A stretch of 64,000 bases of DNA from Candidatus Obscuribacterales bacterium (lineage in GTDB: Bacteria > Cyanobacteriota > Vampirovibrionia > Obscuribacterales > Obscuribacteraceae): NCBI GenBank assembly GCA_020634035.1, contig JACKCM010000006.1, positions 558,001 to 622,000 on the forward strand. The letters are read 5' to 3'. The translations under genes and the position numbers were made by a program. Below the pieces are notes generated by a model that worked only from the letters and a program-made list of their open reading frames with translations, was not told where the DNA came from and did no database searches. Below are positions 1 through 6,717 of the stretch, piece by piece; position 1 is the stretch's first letter; each line of letters begins with the position of its first letter.

Positions 1-34
1 TTCGCATTCGATCAGATCTCGCTTCACTATAGCG

Positions 35-748
35 ATGGCAGCGCTTGCCCTGGTACTTTTCAGCCTGATTGGCTGTGCTTCTTACAGTCCTGCTTTCGCT
101 CAGATGCCGGAGCCAAAAGAGCAAAATCAGCTAAAGAAAATAGACAGTTTTGGTATTTTAGATCGCCTGGCAGCGGTGAAAAAAGAACGCGAGAAACGAC
201 TGGGGCGACGCTATGCCCTCGAAGTCAAAGAATGGCTCAATGAACCGAAACCGCCCCTGGCTACATTCCTTTTTAATGTTCTGGTTTCGGCCCTCGCCCT
301 TGCCTTTTTTCCAGGTACCATAGAAGCTGCCACCAGGCTTTGCAAGCAGCACTACTGGCGGTGCTTCGGCAGAGCACTTCTTACTAACATATCTTTATTT
401 CTTCTCTTTCGCGTCTCGATAGAAAGCAAGATAACCACGCCACTGGCCTTTCTATTTGCCGGCGTGCTTGAGTTCTTTATCGCAGCCGGACTTGCTCTGG
501 GTATCATCATGATCGGAGAATCACTTTTAGCAAGACTCGCCCCGAACTTTCTTCAAGATAGACCGCGTATCAGAAAGACCTTGATCATTCTTCTGGGATC
601 TCTATTCGCCACCCTGATCATTCAAATTCCAGGTCTGGGCAGGCTGCCGAGACCGGGCAGCCGTCTGATGCTCTTGCTCGCCACCCTGGGAGAAGGAGGC
701 TTGCTGGCACTCCTTCAAAAAAGGACCGAGAACGAAAGATCGACTTAA
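35..748 (+). CDS. Putative lipoprotein with four membrane segments, unknown function
   Basis: Function not recognised. The N-terminus is a hydrophobic signal ending in a lipobox-like LIGC (Cys14), so it is probably exported and lipid-anchored. A charged linker (about residues 30-70) is followed by roughly four hydrophobic helices near residues 73-95, 113-128, 132-160 and 182-200. No ribosome-binding site precedes the ATG at 35 and the frame is open to the window edge, so the true start could lie upstream of the window. It converges with the DAHP synthase gene, leaving only 8 bp between the two stop codons and no visible terminator. Confidence is good that it is coding and low for any role. 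Confidence 0.6.
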   Translation: MAALALVLFSLIGCASYSPAFAQMPEPKEQNQLKKIDSFGILDRLAAVKKEREKRLGRRYALEVKEWLNEPKPPLATFLFNVLVSALALAFFPGTIEAATRLCKQHYWRCFGRALLTNISLFLLFRVSIESKITTPLAFLFAGVLEFFIAAGLALGIIMIGESLLARLAPNFLQDRPRIRKTLIILLGSLFATLIIQIPGLGRLPRPGSRLMLLLATLGEGGLLALLQKRTENERST

Positions 749-756
749 AAGCGCAT

Positions 757-1650
757 TCAGCAGGCTATATTGTGGAGAGCTTTCTGAAACTCTCTTTGAC
801 CGACAGAACGTCCCACCGCTTCGGCAATCGGAGCGATAGCGTCAACCAGACCCTGCATCTCGTCGAAAGATAATGCCTGTCGGGCATCAGATACGGACTG
901 AGCCGGTCGGGGATGACACTCTACAACTAAGCCGTCGGCACCAGCGGCAATGGCGGCACCTGCCATGGTAGCAACGAACTCTGACTTGCCCAGGGCATGA
1001 CTGGGGTCGACCAGTACAGGCAAATCGGTCATGCTCTTCAAAACAGCCACCGCACCAAGATCAAGAACATTACGGGTAGAAGGATCGAAGCTGCGAATGC
1101 CGCGCTCACAAAGAATCACTCTCTGGTTGCCACCGGAAAGAATATATTCGGCAGCCATTAAAAATTCTTCTATGGTGGCACTCAGACCTCGCTTCAAAAT
1201 CACCGGCTTATCTAATAGACCGACTTCTTTAAGTAGCTCGAAGTTCTGCATGTTGCGAGATCCGATTTGAAAGACGTCGCTGACTTCATATACCGCCTCA
1301 ATCTGCTCCCGGGACATGACCTCGGTAACCACAGGCATCTCGAACTGCCGTTTGACCCGCTCTAATAAAGCGATGCCGTCTGCTCCTATACCCTGATAAG
1401 AATAAGGCGAGGTGCGCGGCTTGAAGATACAACCTCTAAGGGCACCGATACCCAGACGGCTGAGGAAGGCAGCCGATGCCTCCATTTGCTCCAGATCTTC
1501 CACAGCACAGGGGCCGGCTATTAAAAGCAGCTCCCTGGCACCGCAGTTTATACCCTCGCTTATTTCGACTATACGAGTTTTTGCTGTTGTCTCCGCTCTA
1601 TCTGATCTAGAGGATTTTGCACCATGGTGCTTGAAACTGATTTCTGACAT
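757..1650 (-). CDS. aroF: 3-deoxy-7-phosphoheptulonate (DAHP) synthase, core-only form
   Basis: Catalyses the first step of the shikimate pathway: phosphoenolpyruvate plus erythrose 4-phosphate to DAHP, in the cytoplasm. The 297-residue product shows the type I-beta DAHP synthase/KDO8P synthase core: AGPCAVE, FKPRTSPYSYQG, TEV, QIGSRNMQN, LKRG, CERGIRSF and DPSHALGK with metal- and PEP-binding residues. It has no N-terminal ferredoxin-like regulatory domain, unlike the second DAHP synthase at 23487-24599. I chose the ATG at 1650 because GAGG lies about 10 bases upstream; the longer open frame to 1782 runs through a transcription terminator and a leader peptide in another frame. Expression is probably set by attenuation in the 1660-1980 leader. 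KDO8P synthase is less likely, because the closest visible relative is the DAHP synthase in this window. Confidence 0.93.
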   Translation of the reverse strand: MSEISFKHHGAKSSRSDRAETTAKTRIVEISEGINCGARELLLIAGPCAVEDLEQMEASAAFLSRLGIGALRGCIFKPRTSPYSYQGIGADGIALLERVKRQFEMPVVTEVMSREQIEAVYEVSDVFQIGSRNMQNFELLKEVGLLDKPVILKRGLSATIEEFLMAAEYILSGGNQRVILCERGIRSFDPSTRNVLDLGAVAVLKSMTDLPVLVDPSHALGKSEFVATMAGAAIAAGADGLVVECHPRPAQSVSDARQALSFDEMQGLVDAIAPIAEAVGRSVGQREFQKALHNIAC

Positions 1651-1665
1651 GATTTCTTTTACCTC

Positions 1666-1707
1666 AAATAAAAAACCGGCTGCTGCTCTTCTTCTGCGGC
1701 GACCGGT
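1666..1707 (-). terminator. Intrinsic terminator/attenuator just before aroF
   Basis: On the minus strand a 12-base arm (1707-1696, ACCGGTCGCCGC) pairs with a 12-base arm (1686-1675, GCAGCAGCCGGT) across a 9-base purine loop, with two C-A mismatches and one G-T pair. A run of six T then ATTT follows. It ends just before the aroF Shine-Dalgarno, so termination here would cut off aroF. Its position directly after the Trp-rich leader ORF is that of a classical attenuator. Confidence 0.75.
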
Positions 1708-1738
1708 CAGGACTTTTCTCTGGATTATGGAGTTTCGA

Positions 1739-1837
1739 CTACTGTATTGAAACTCCCGAAAAGGCAGGACTGCGCCAGGCAAAGCCAGACCACCAGAGTG
1801 GGTTCACTGAGTGATTCTGTCTTTTGCTTTTTTCCAT
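1739..1837 (-). CDS. Trp/Phe-rich leader peptide of the aroF attenuator
   Basis: A 32-codon ORF with a good ribosome-binding site (AGGAG, about 9 bases before the ATG at 1837). It carries Trp at positions 15, 16 and 21 and Phe at 19 and 26, far above chance for so short a peptide. Its stop codon (1739-1741) sits in the loop of a perfect 8-bp stem (1729-1736 with 1749-1756). The CTCTGG over the tandem Trp codons (1793-1798) can pair with a CCAGAG segment (1718-1723) between the peptide and the terminator. This matches the known logic of trpL/pheL leaders: ribosome stalling at scarce Trp codons changes RNA folding and prevents termination. The assignment is my inference. Confidence 0.72.
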   Translation of the reverse strand: MEKSKRQNHSVNPLWWSGFAWRSPAFSGVSIQ

Positions 1838-1865
1838 TTCTTTCGACTCCTGATTTGAGACCCTT

Positions 1866-1904
1866 AAAACAAAAAAACCGTGGTCATCAAAACAACCACG
1901 GTCC
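1866..1904 (-). terminator. Upstream intrinsic terminator in the aroF leader
   Basis: A perfect 8-bp stem (ACCGTGGT, 1902-1895 with 1884-1877) and a 10-base loop is followed on the minus strand by a T-rich tail (seven T, G, four T). No gene lies between the predicted promoter at 1987-2015 and this hairpin except a possible 17-codon peptide, so it appears to be a second terminator inside the aroF leader. Confidence 0.7.
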
Positions 1905-1925
1905 GCCTGCATCTCACAGCTTTCG

Positions 1926-1979
1926 CTAGAGAACTTCAGGTGGACTATTCGTTTGCCAGAGGTGTAATTTCTTCATCAT
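1926..1979 (-). CDS. Possible first leader peptide (17 aa, one Trp), start at predicted mRNA 5' end
   Basis: A 17-codon ORF beginning MMKKLHLW, with one Trp at position 8, stops 22 bases before the upstream terminator stem. Its ATG falls where transcription from the predicted promoter (1987-2015) would start, so it would be translated from a leaderless message. It could be a second attenuator peptide in tandem with the one at 1739-1837, or a chance frame. A single Trp is weak evidence. Confidence 0.35.
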   Translation of the reverse strand: MMKKLHLWQTNSPPEVL

Positions 1980-1986
1980 GGACCCA

Positions 1987-2015
1987 ATCATAGGTGTAGA
2001 ATCTCAGTCAGTCAA
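1987..2015 (-). promoter_or_regulatory. Sigma-70 type promoter for the aroF leader transcript
   Basis: On the minus strand TTGACT (2015-2010) and TATGAT (1992-1987) are separated by exactly 17 bases, a near-consensus housekeeping promoter. The predicted transcription start is at about 1980-1979. It reads through both leader peptides and both terminators into aroF, and is back to back with uspA. Confidence 0.75.
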
Positions 2016-2035
2016 TAAGCAAGGCACCGAGACTT

Positions 2036-2041
2036 TATAAA
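2036..2041 (+). promoter_or_regulatory. Candidate -10 box of the universal stress protein gene
   Basis: TATAAA ends 8 bases before the ATG at 2050. No Shine-Dalgarno is visible and there is no good -35 box. If used, the message would be leaderless or nearly so. Confidence 0.4.
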
Positions 2042-2049
2042 CGATAACC

Positions 2050-2514
2050 ATGAACATATTGATCGCCTTAGACGGCTCCTCCTGCTCGATGAATGCGGTG
2101 GAGGAAGTAATCAGAAGACCCTGGCCAGAGCAAACCCGCATCAAAGCTGTACATATAGTAGAGCCGTATCATCCGGTTCGAGGAGCCTGGCACGCCAACT
2201 ATGTGCCGGCGGTCCTGAAAGTCCAGGAAGAGTTGCTTGAAGCAGGCAAACACCTGGTGGAAGAGCCGACCAAAATGCTCGGGGCCTGCTTCGGCGAGAA
2301 AAACGTGAGCTGCGAGGTCCACGAAGGCTATACCGCCGACATGATTCTAGATATCGCCGAAAGCTGGCCCGCAGATCTTATAGTAGTGGGCTCCCATGGA
2401 AGAAAGGGAATCACCCGCTTTCTATTGGGCAGCGTCTCCCAGTCCATCGTCTCCCATGCACCTTGCTCTGTAGAGGTGATCAAACAGAAAATAAAAACTG
2501 AAGATAGAAAATAA
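2050..2514 (+). CDS. Universal stress protein, UspA family
   Basis: A 154-residue single Usp domain, the usual length. It begins with the hydrophobic strand MNILIALDGS and ends with the family's nucleotide-binding signature G-S-H-G-R-x-G followed by LLGSVS (about residues 118-135), which suggests an ATP-binding member. Family proteins are soluble dimers that accumulate under starvation and stress. It is transcribed divergently from the aroF leader. No Shine-Dalgarno precedes the ATG. Confidence 0.9.
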   Translation: MNILIALDGSSCSMNAVEEVIRRPWPEQTRIKAVHIVEPYHPVRGAWHANYVPAVLKVQEELLEAGKHLVEEPTKMLGACFGEKNVSCEVHEGYTADMILDIAESWPADLIVVGSHGRKGITRFLLGSVSQSIVSHAPCSVEVIKQKIKTEDRK

Positions 2515-2623
2515 ATTGGTAATTAACAAAAACTCAGCCAGCTATCTACCTGCTCGAGTCAGATAAGACAAACTTGGCTGAGGTTAATGCTTTAAGACTT
2601 CTAATCTGTGGGATATATGAAGA

Positions 2624-2761
2624 CTATTCAGAATCTTCAGAAGACTTTTTGAAAGGCTCGAAGAAAGCGCCCCAGCCACCCAGAACAAACATGGATATAA
2701 GAAGATATACCGCCACCATAGATATGAAAAGTACCGGCGACGTATCAAAGGCTTCAGCCAT
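2624..2761 (-). CDS. Small single-span membrane protein (45 aa)
   Basis: A 45-residue ORF supported by a strong ribosome-binding site (GTGGAG, GGAG 8 bases before the ATG at 2761). The peptide starts MAEAFDTSP, has one hydrophobic helix (about residues 9-31, ending in GGWGAFFEPF) and an acidic, Ser-rich tail (KKSSEDSE). This is typical of a real small membrane subunit or regulator. I do not recognise the family. It stands alone between convergent/divergent neighbours. An open frame on the opposite strand over the same bases lacks a ribosome-binding site and protein-like composition. Confidence 0.6.
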   Translation of the reverse strand: MAEAFDTSPVLFISMVAVYLLISMFVLGGWGAFFEPFKKSSEDSE

Positions 2762-2874
2762 CAACAAAACTCCACTAGCAGTGACCTGAACTCCTACTAT
2801 AAATGATATTCACGGCTTTGACGAGATTATAAACATTTGAAGCTTAGCTTTGTTTACCGGCAAAACCGGGGAAA

Positions 2875-2911
2875 CCCCTTGTAATTTAACCATATCAACC
2901 GATTCAAGGGG
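2875..2911. repeat. 7-bp inverted repeat upstream of the repetitive exported protein
   Basis: CCCCTTG (2875-2881) and CAAGGGG (2905-2911) form a perfect inverted repeat around a 23-base AT-rich loop, about 115 bases before the ATG at 3025. It could be an operator. The rest of 2790-3024 shows no gene I can support. Confidence 0.3.
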
Positions 2912-3024
2912 CTTAACATGCTCCTGGCAGCCGGAGCGATCTATGATATAAATGCTCAGAAAGCTGAATTATCCGAATCAATAACGAAACCGACCAACCA
3001 ACCTTATTATATGGGGGTAATCGA

Positions 3025-4287
3025 ATGAACTCTAAGAAACGGTACTTGCCGCTGTCTATGGTGCTGGTGCTCGTTTGCTCGGCAGAAGGCTATGTCAAAG
3101 AAGCCCGAGCCAATTCCGCACTGGATCCTTATTCCGCCATCAAAGCTCCGGCGTCGAAGAAGGCTGCCGACCCCCAAACAATCCCTTCGGTGGATGAGAT
3201 AACCTCCGAAAAGACTTATGTATCAGTCCCGATGGGCGATCAGGACGAAGAGAAAAAAGGACTGATGGGTTCCATGCTGGGCACCATCACAGCTCCGACC
3301 AAAACCATCAAAAAAGCCAGTTCCGGCATGGTATCCGGTACCAAAGCCGCCGGTGCCAATATCGTCAAAGGCGGTAAATTCATCGGAGCCGGCATGGCAT
3401 CCGGTGCCGGTGTAATCGGCTCCGGCATCAAATCTTCCGGTGGCAAGCTGGTGGACGGCACCCAGGCCGTCGGCAGCAAAATTGCCAATGTGGTCCCTGG
3501 TCACTCCGATAGCCCCAATCGTGAGACAGCCAGCAATAACGTCTCAGACATCTACATAAACAAAGCAAAAGACGAGCTGGCTAAGATAGACGATAAAGAG
3601 GTCTCGAAGCAGCTGGCTGCTTCCACCCAGGATTCCAAAGATAAAAAATCGATGACCAGAAGAAGCTTCCTCAGCCTGGACAAACGCAGCAAACCCAAGC
3701 ATGTGGCACCTTCCAGCTCCGGCAGCGGCTTCTATGAAGGCGCCCTCGCCAGCGAAGCGTCAGAAAAACATGCTGACGCCCTGAAAGCAGAAGAGAAGCA
3801 AAACGAACAGGTCAAAACCCTGGCTGCCAAACCGCTGGATCAAACCCCTAGCGAAAAGCAGGCTGGAGGATCTAAATGGATGCCGAAGCTGAAAGCGCCG
3901 ACCATCGGTCTGGGAATGTTCAAAAAGAAAGAGCATTTCGATAAGCAACTTCTCGATGGAGCCCCGGCGACAGAAGTGGCTGAAAAATCCGATGACCTGA
4001 AACCCCAGGATCTTCAAGAGACCCCCAGCGCCAACCAGATAATCTCCACCAAAGATCAACTGGCTGAATCTCCTAAAGCACCGTCCAAGGTAGATGAAGA
4101 GAAAGGTCCTGATAAGACCTTCGTGGCCAACGTCAGCCCTGAGGCTAAAGCAGAGAAGAAAGGTCGCTTCGGCAGAATGCCTTCGATGTCCATGCCCAAG
4201 CTGAAGCTCAATCCTTTCTCTAGGAAACAGGCTCCGGAGCCGGGTGCAGCTGCCTCGACCGAAAAGGAAAAAGATCTGCAGCTCTAA
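3025..4287 (+). CDS. Exported, Lys/Ala-rich repetitive protein, unknown function
   Basis: Not a recognised family. Residues 1-30 form a signal peptide (charged start, hydrophobic core, A-x-A near residue 30). Residues 75-155 are a low-complexity stretch in which Gly, Ala, Ser and Lys recur in units such as VSGTKAAG, GAGMASGAG, GSGIKSSGG and VDGTQAVG, resembling amphipathic repeats of surface or matrix proteins. The rest is Lys/Glu/Pro-rich, probably disordered, with several short basic blocks (for example FKKK, LNPFSRK). The start is supported by GGGGGT about 8 bases upstream. The next gene begins 6 bases after the stop, in the same frame. Likely periplasmic or envelope-associated. Confidence 0.6.
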   Translation: MNSKKRYLPLSMVLVLVCSAEGYVKEARANSALDPYSAIKAPASKKAADPQTIPSVDEITSEKTYVSVPMGDQDEEKKGLMGSMLGTITAPTKTIKKASSGMVSGTKAAGANIVKGGKFIGAGMASGAGVIGSGIKSSGGKLVDGTQAVGSKIANVVPGHSDSPNRETASNNVSDIYINKAKDELAKIDDKEVSKQLAASTQDSKDKKSMTRRSFLSLDKRSKPKHVAPSSSGSGFYEGALASEASEKHADALKAEEKQNEQVKTLAAKPLDQTPSEKQAGGSKWMPKLKAPTIGLGMFKKKEHFDKQLLDGAPATEVAEKSDDLKPQDLQETPSANQIISTKDQLAESPKAPSKVDEEKGPDKTFVANVSPEAKAEKKGRFGRMPSMSMPKLKLNPFSRKQAPEPGAAASTEKEKDLQL

Positions 4288-4293
4288 GCATTA

Positions 4294-5214
4294 GTGAAGC
4301 CCAGACCTACCCTCGTATTTGAATCCAGGAAATTATCACGATTTCTTGGATTCTCTTTTTTAGTGGTCTCGGAGACCTTCCAGCATACCGGCAGCTTCAA
4401 GTTCCGCGCAGCGATGAACACAGTGCTCAATTCGAAAGCCGAGCATCTGGTCACCATCTCTTCAGGCAATTTCGGTCAGGCCCTGGCTGCCGCCTGTGAA
4501 AGCGAAGGCAGAAAGTGCACAGTGCTCATGCCCGCCACCTCCGCCCGGGTCAAAGTAGAAGCGGTAAAAAGCTTCGGTGCCCGGGCCGAGCTAGTGGATG
4601 TGACGCTGAAGACTCGAAACCAGTGGCTGGAAGAGTTCATCGCCTCAAGACAGGCGGCAGGCGAAAACGAGATAGAAGTAGTCAGCCCCTTTGATGACGA
4701 CAGGGTGATAGAAGGAAACTCAAGCCTGGTAGATGATCTTGTCCCCTATTCAGATCGTTTCGACACTGTGTTGATTCCGGTGGGTGGCGGTGGACTTGCC
4801 TCAGGCGTCGTGCAGGGTCTGCAACGAAACAGCTTATCCTGCACCGTATACGGTGTCGAGCCCAGTATCGCCGATGACGCCGCCCGCTCTTTGAAAGAAG
4901 GGCGGTTGGTGGCTAACGAGACCGAGCCCCTGACCATAGCCGATGGTGTTCGCACACTCAGCCTGGGAGAGCGCAACTGGAAGATTCTCAAAGACGGACT
5001 CAATGGTGTTCTCACTGTGGAAGAAAAAGAGATAGAAGAAGCAGTGAGACTCTATTATGAACTGGCCAATCTAAAGGTCGAGCCTTCAGGCGCCCTCAGC
5101 CTGGCTGCTCTGAAAAAATACAGAGCTACCGAATTGCTTGCCGACAGGAAACCTCTTGTTATAGTCAGCGGCGGCAATGTCGACGCGGCGGTCTATACCG
5201 AACTGCTTCGATAA
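4294..5214 (+). CDS. PLP-dependent threonine/serine dehydratase family protein
   Basis: Fold-type II pyridoxal-phosphate enzyme. The PLP lysine motif TGSFKFRAA (Lys at about residue 36), the SSGNFGQALA phosphate/substrate loop, the glycine-rich PVGGGGLASG loop and the C-terminal VSGGNVD are all in family order. Relatives deaminate threonine or serine to 2-oxo acids or racemise serine; the exact substrate cannot be read. The N-terminus is short: it begins at the equivalent of the T-P-L-x-x-S segment and lacks the usual first helix. The GTG at 4294 has no clear ribosome-binding site and sits 6 bases after the preceding stop in the same frame, so translational coupling is likely. Confidence 0.8.
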   Translation: MKPRPTLVFESRKLSRFLGFSFLVVSETFQHTGSFKFRAAMNTVLNSKAEHLVTISSGNFGQALAAACESEGRKCTVLMPATSARVKVEAVKSFGARAELVDVTLKTRNQWLEEFIASRQAAGENEIEVVSPFDDDRVIEGNSSLVDDLVPYSDRFDTVLIPVGGGGLASGVVQGLQRNSLSCTVYGVEPSIADDAARSLKEGRLVANETEPLTIADGVRTLSLGERNWKILKDGLNGVLTVEEKEIEEAVRLYYELANLKVEPSGALSLAALKKYRATELLADRKPLVIVSGGNVDAAVYTELLR

Positions 5215-5232
5215 GCTCGTTTCTGTTCATCT

Positions 5233-5288
5233 CTGACCCGAATTTGACCCGGATAAGAACCGATTTTGACCCGGGGCTTTTCTATACT
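5233..5288 (+). promoter_or_regulatory. Direct repeats of TTTGACCCGG before a -10 box
   Basis: Perfect 10-mers TTTGACCCGG at 5243-5252 and 5265-5274 (22 bp apart, two helix turns), with a related TCTGACCCGA at 5233-5242, precede TATACT at 5283-5288. No -35 box is properly spaced. A regulator bound to the repeats may recruit polymerase for the gene at 5316. Confidence 0.45.
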
Positions 5289-5315
5289 TCGAGCAGCTAA
5301 CGGAGGAGAAAGTCG

Positions 5316-5996
5316 ATGACCCCCTATGAAATGGAAACTATAAAACCTGAAACTCTAGAAGAGTCCAAAAACACCTCTCATGTTTCTTTGATAAACAACC
5401 TCCAGGACCATGGTCTCTTCAAAAATGACCTCGGTCAGAAAACAAGCCATGGGCAGCTAGAGCTGCCCGGGCTTACTCTCACCGATTTGACAATAGCAAG
5501 AGAAGACCTTCCAGCCGGAGCCGAAGCGGTGGACTATGGTATCAATAAATATAGCCTGGACAATATGAGAGCCCGCTGCAACCAGGGAACCATGGAACGT
5601 CCCAGTGAACAAAGAGTATCGAGCGACAACCGTACTCTCTTTTTCAAAGGCACGGCAGGCGGCGAATCAATCGATGTGGCAGTACGTCTGGAGCGCATGC
5701 CGGTGGCCGATACAAATGTCGCCTACCCAAACCGTATGGCCGAAGTGGTGGCACAACGAACAGAATTGCATGAAATCGCCCCCGGTATCACTGTCCGGGT
5801 TGAGATAACTCCCCCTGCCAGTGAGATTAGAGAGAATCCTATGATGGTATCACCAGAGGACGGCTATCAACTTTATGTTGTGGATGAGACCGAAGGCAAA
5901 GCCTATAAGTACTCTCACATGAAAGTACTCAATGACAGAAGCGGCTTGAAAGATGATCTGGATAGACTACGCAGACACTATTCAGAAGGAGCCTGA
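5316..5996 (+). CDS. Hypothetical soluble protein (226 aa)
   Basis: I do not recognise this protein. A strong ribosome-binding site (GGAGG, 10 bases upstream) fixes the start. It has no signal peptide or membrane helix. The first 70 residues are hydrophilic; the middle (about 110-165) alternates hydrophobic residues as in beta strands (TLFFKGTAG, IDVAVRLERM, ITVRVEITPP), and the C-terminus is helical and charged. Its 3' end overlaps the end of the S-adenosylmethionine decarboxylase gene by 15 bp, tail to tail. The repeats at 5233-5274 probably control it. Confidence 0.65.
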   Translation: MTPYEMETIKPETLEESKNTSHVSLINNLQDHGLFKNDLGQKTSHGQLELPGLTLTDLTIAREDLPAGAEAVDYGINKYSLDNMRARCNQGTMERPSEQRVSSDNRTLFFKGTAGGESIDVAVRLERMPVADTNVAYPNRMAEVVAQRTELHEIAPGITVRVEITPPASEIRENPMMVSPEDGYQLYVVDETEGKAYKYSHMKVLNDRSGLKDDLDRLRRHYSEGA

Positions 5997-6416
5997 AGCA
6001 AGGGCGACCTTTTCGCGCTCCCCTTCCACAATAGCCCTGGCCCGACCGGAGCTGCGCGGAAACTCCCGACCACGCATGATCAGTTTGTGGTCATAGGAAG
6101 AAGGTCCGAAATAATCGCAAAAATATTTGATCGCTTCATCCACATCGAACTCCTGACAGGAGAAAATATCGAGGGTGGCGAAGCCTTTATCAGGAAAGGT
6201 ATGGACAGAGATATGAGACTCGGCTATGAGTACTACTCCGCTTACTCCCCAGTCCTCTTTATGCTTTCCTTCATAGGAAAATACATAAGGCGGCATTATT
6301 TTGGTCATGCCCAATCGCGGCGGATAGGTGTCCAACATTTTACTAAGGGCGCTAAGGTCGGCTAAATTTGCACTTGCACAACCATAGGCTTCTAGAATCA
6401 GATGTGGTCCGAACAT
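5982..6416 (-). CDS. speD: S-adenosylmethionine decarboxylase proenzyme, prokaryotic class
   Basis: Makes decarboxylated AdoMet, the aminopropyl donor for spermidine. The 144-residue precursor contains the self-cleavage site AESHISVHTFP: cleavage between Glu66 and Ser67 would create the pyruvoyl cofactor on Ser67, with His72 and Cys87 as the family's processing/catalytic residues. The start is the ATG at 6416, preceded by AGGGGG; the longer frame to 6491 has no support. The last 25 or so residues, basic then Ala/Ser-rich, extend beyond the usual 115-130 residue form. No spermidine synthase gene is nearby, so the rest of the pathway is encoded elsewhere. Confidence 0.92.
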   Translation of the reverse strand: MFGPHLILEAYGCASANLADLSALSKMLDTYPPRLGMTKIMPPYVFSYEGKHKEDWGVSGVVLIAESHISVHTFPDKGFATLDIFSCQEFDVDEAIKYFCDYFGPSSYDHKLIMRGREFPRSSGRARAIVEGEREKVALASGSF

Positions 6417-6717
6417 GTTTCTTCCCCCTTTTGGAAAACAAGGTAAACAAAACGCAAGAGGAGATTCTCTTTTACGCTTTGAGGGGTACACGAAACGCTT
6501 GTGTCACCAGTTTCAGACTACAGCCGTCCTGGGCTGGGAGTTAGGCGTTTTTAAGTCGTGTCTCTTTAAACCTCTCATTGGTATTACGAATACGAGCCGA
6601 TTATTTTACAGCAATTAAAAATAGAGAAATGCCGTTATAAGGGAACGTATATTAAATACCCTTAATTGTCCCGGAATTCACTACCATATCAAAAGTTACA
6701 GACCTGAATCATCGGAT
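6417..6717. other. Intergenic region between speD and dnaE
   Basis: About 300 AT-rich bases upstream of speD. It must hold the speD promoter and 5' leader, but I cannot pick one convincing -35/-10 pair. There is no gene and no clear terminator for dnaE. Confidence 0.4.

Noticed and set aside
1651..1782. 44-residue N-terminal extension of aroF
   Set aside because: It would translate through the attenuator hairpin; the ATG at 1650 has a proper Shine-Dalgarno and the family core starts after it.
1747..1929. Plus-strand frame across the aroF leader
   Set aside because: It runs antisense through the leader hairpins and has no ribosome-binding site.
2574..2789. Plus-strand frame of 71 codons
   Set aside because: No ribosome-binding site and unlike a protein in composition; the opposite strand holds a better-supported small membrane protein.
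4288..4293. Read-through fusion of the repetitive protein with the dehydratase
   Set aside because: They share a frame, but a TAA separates them and no recoding signal is visible.
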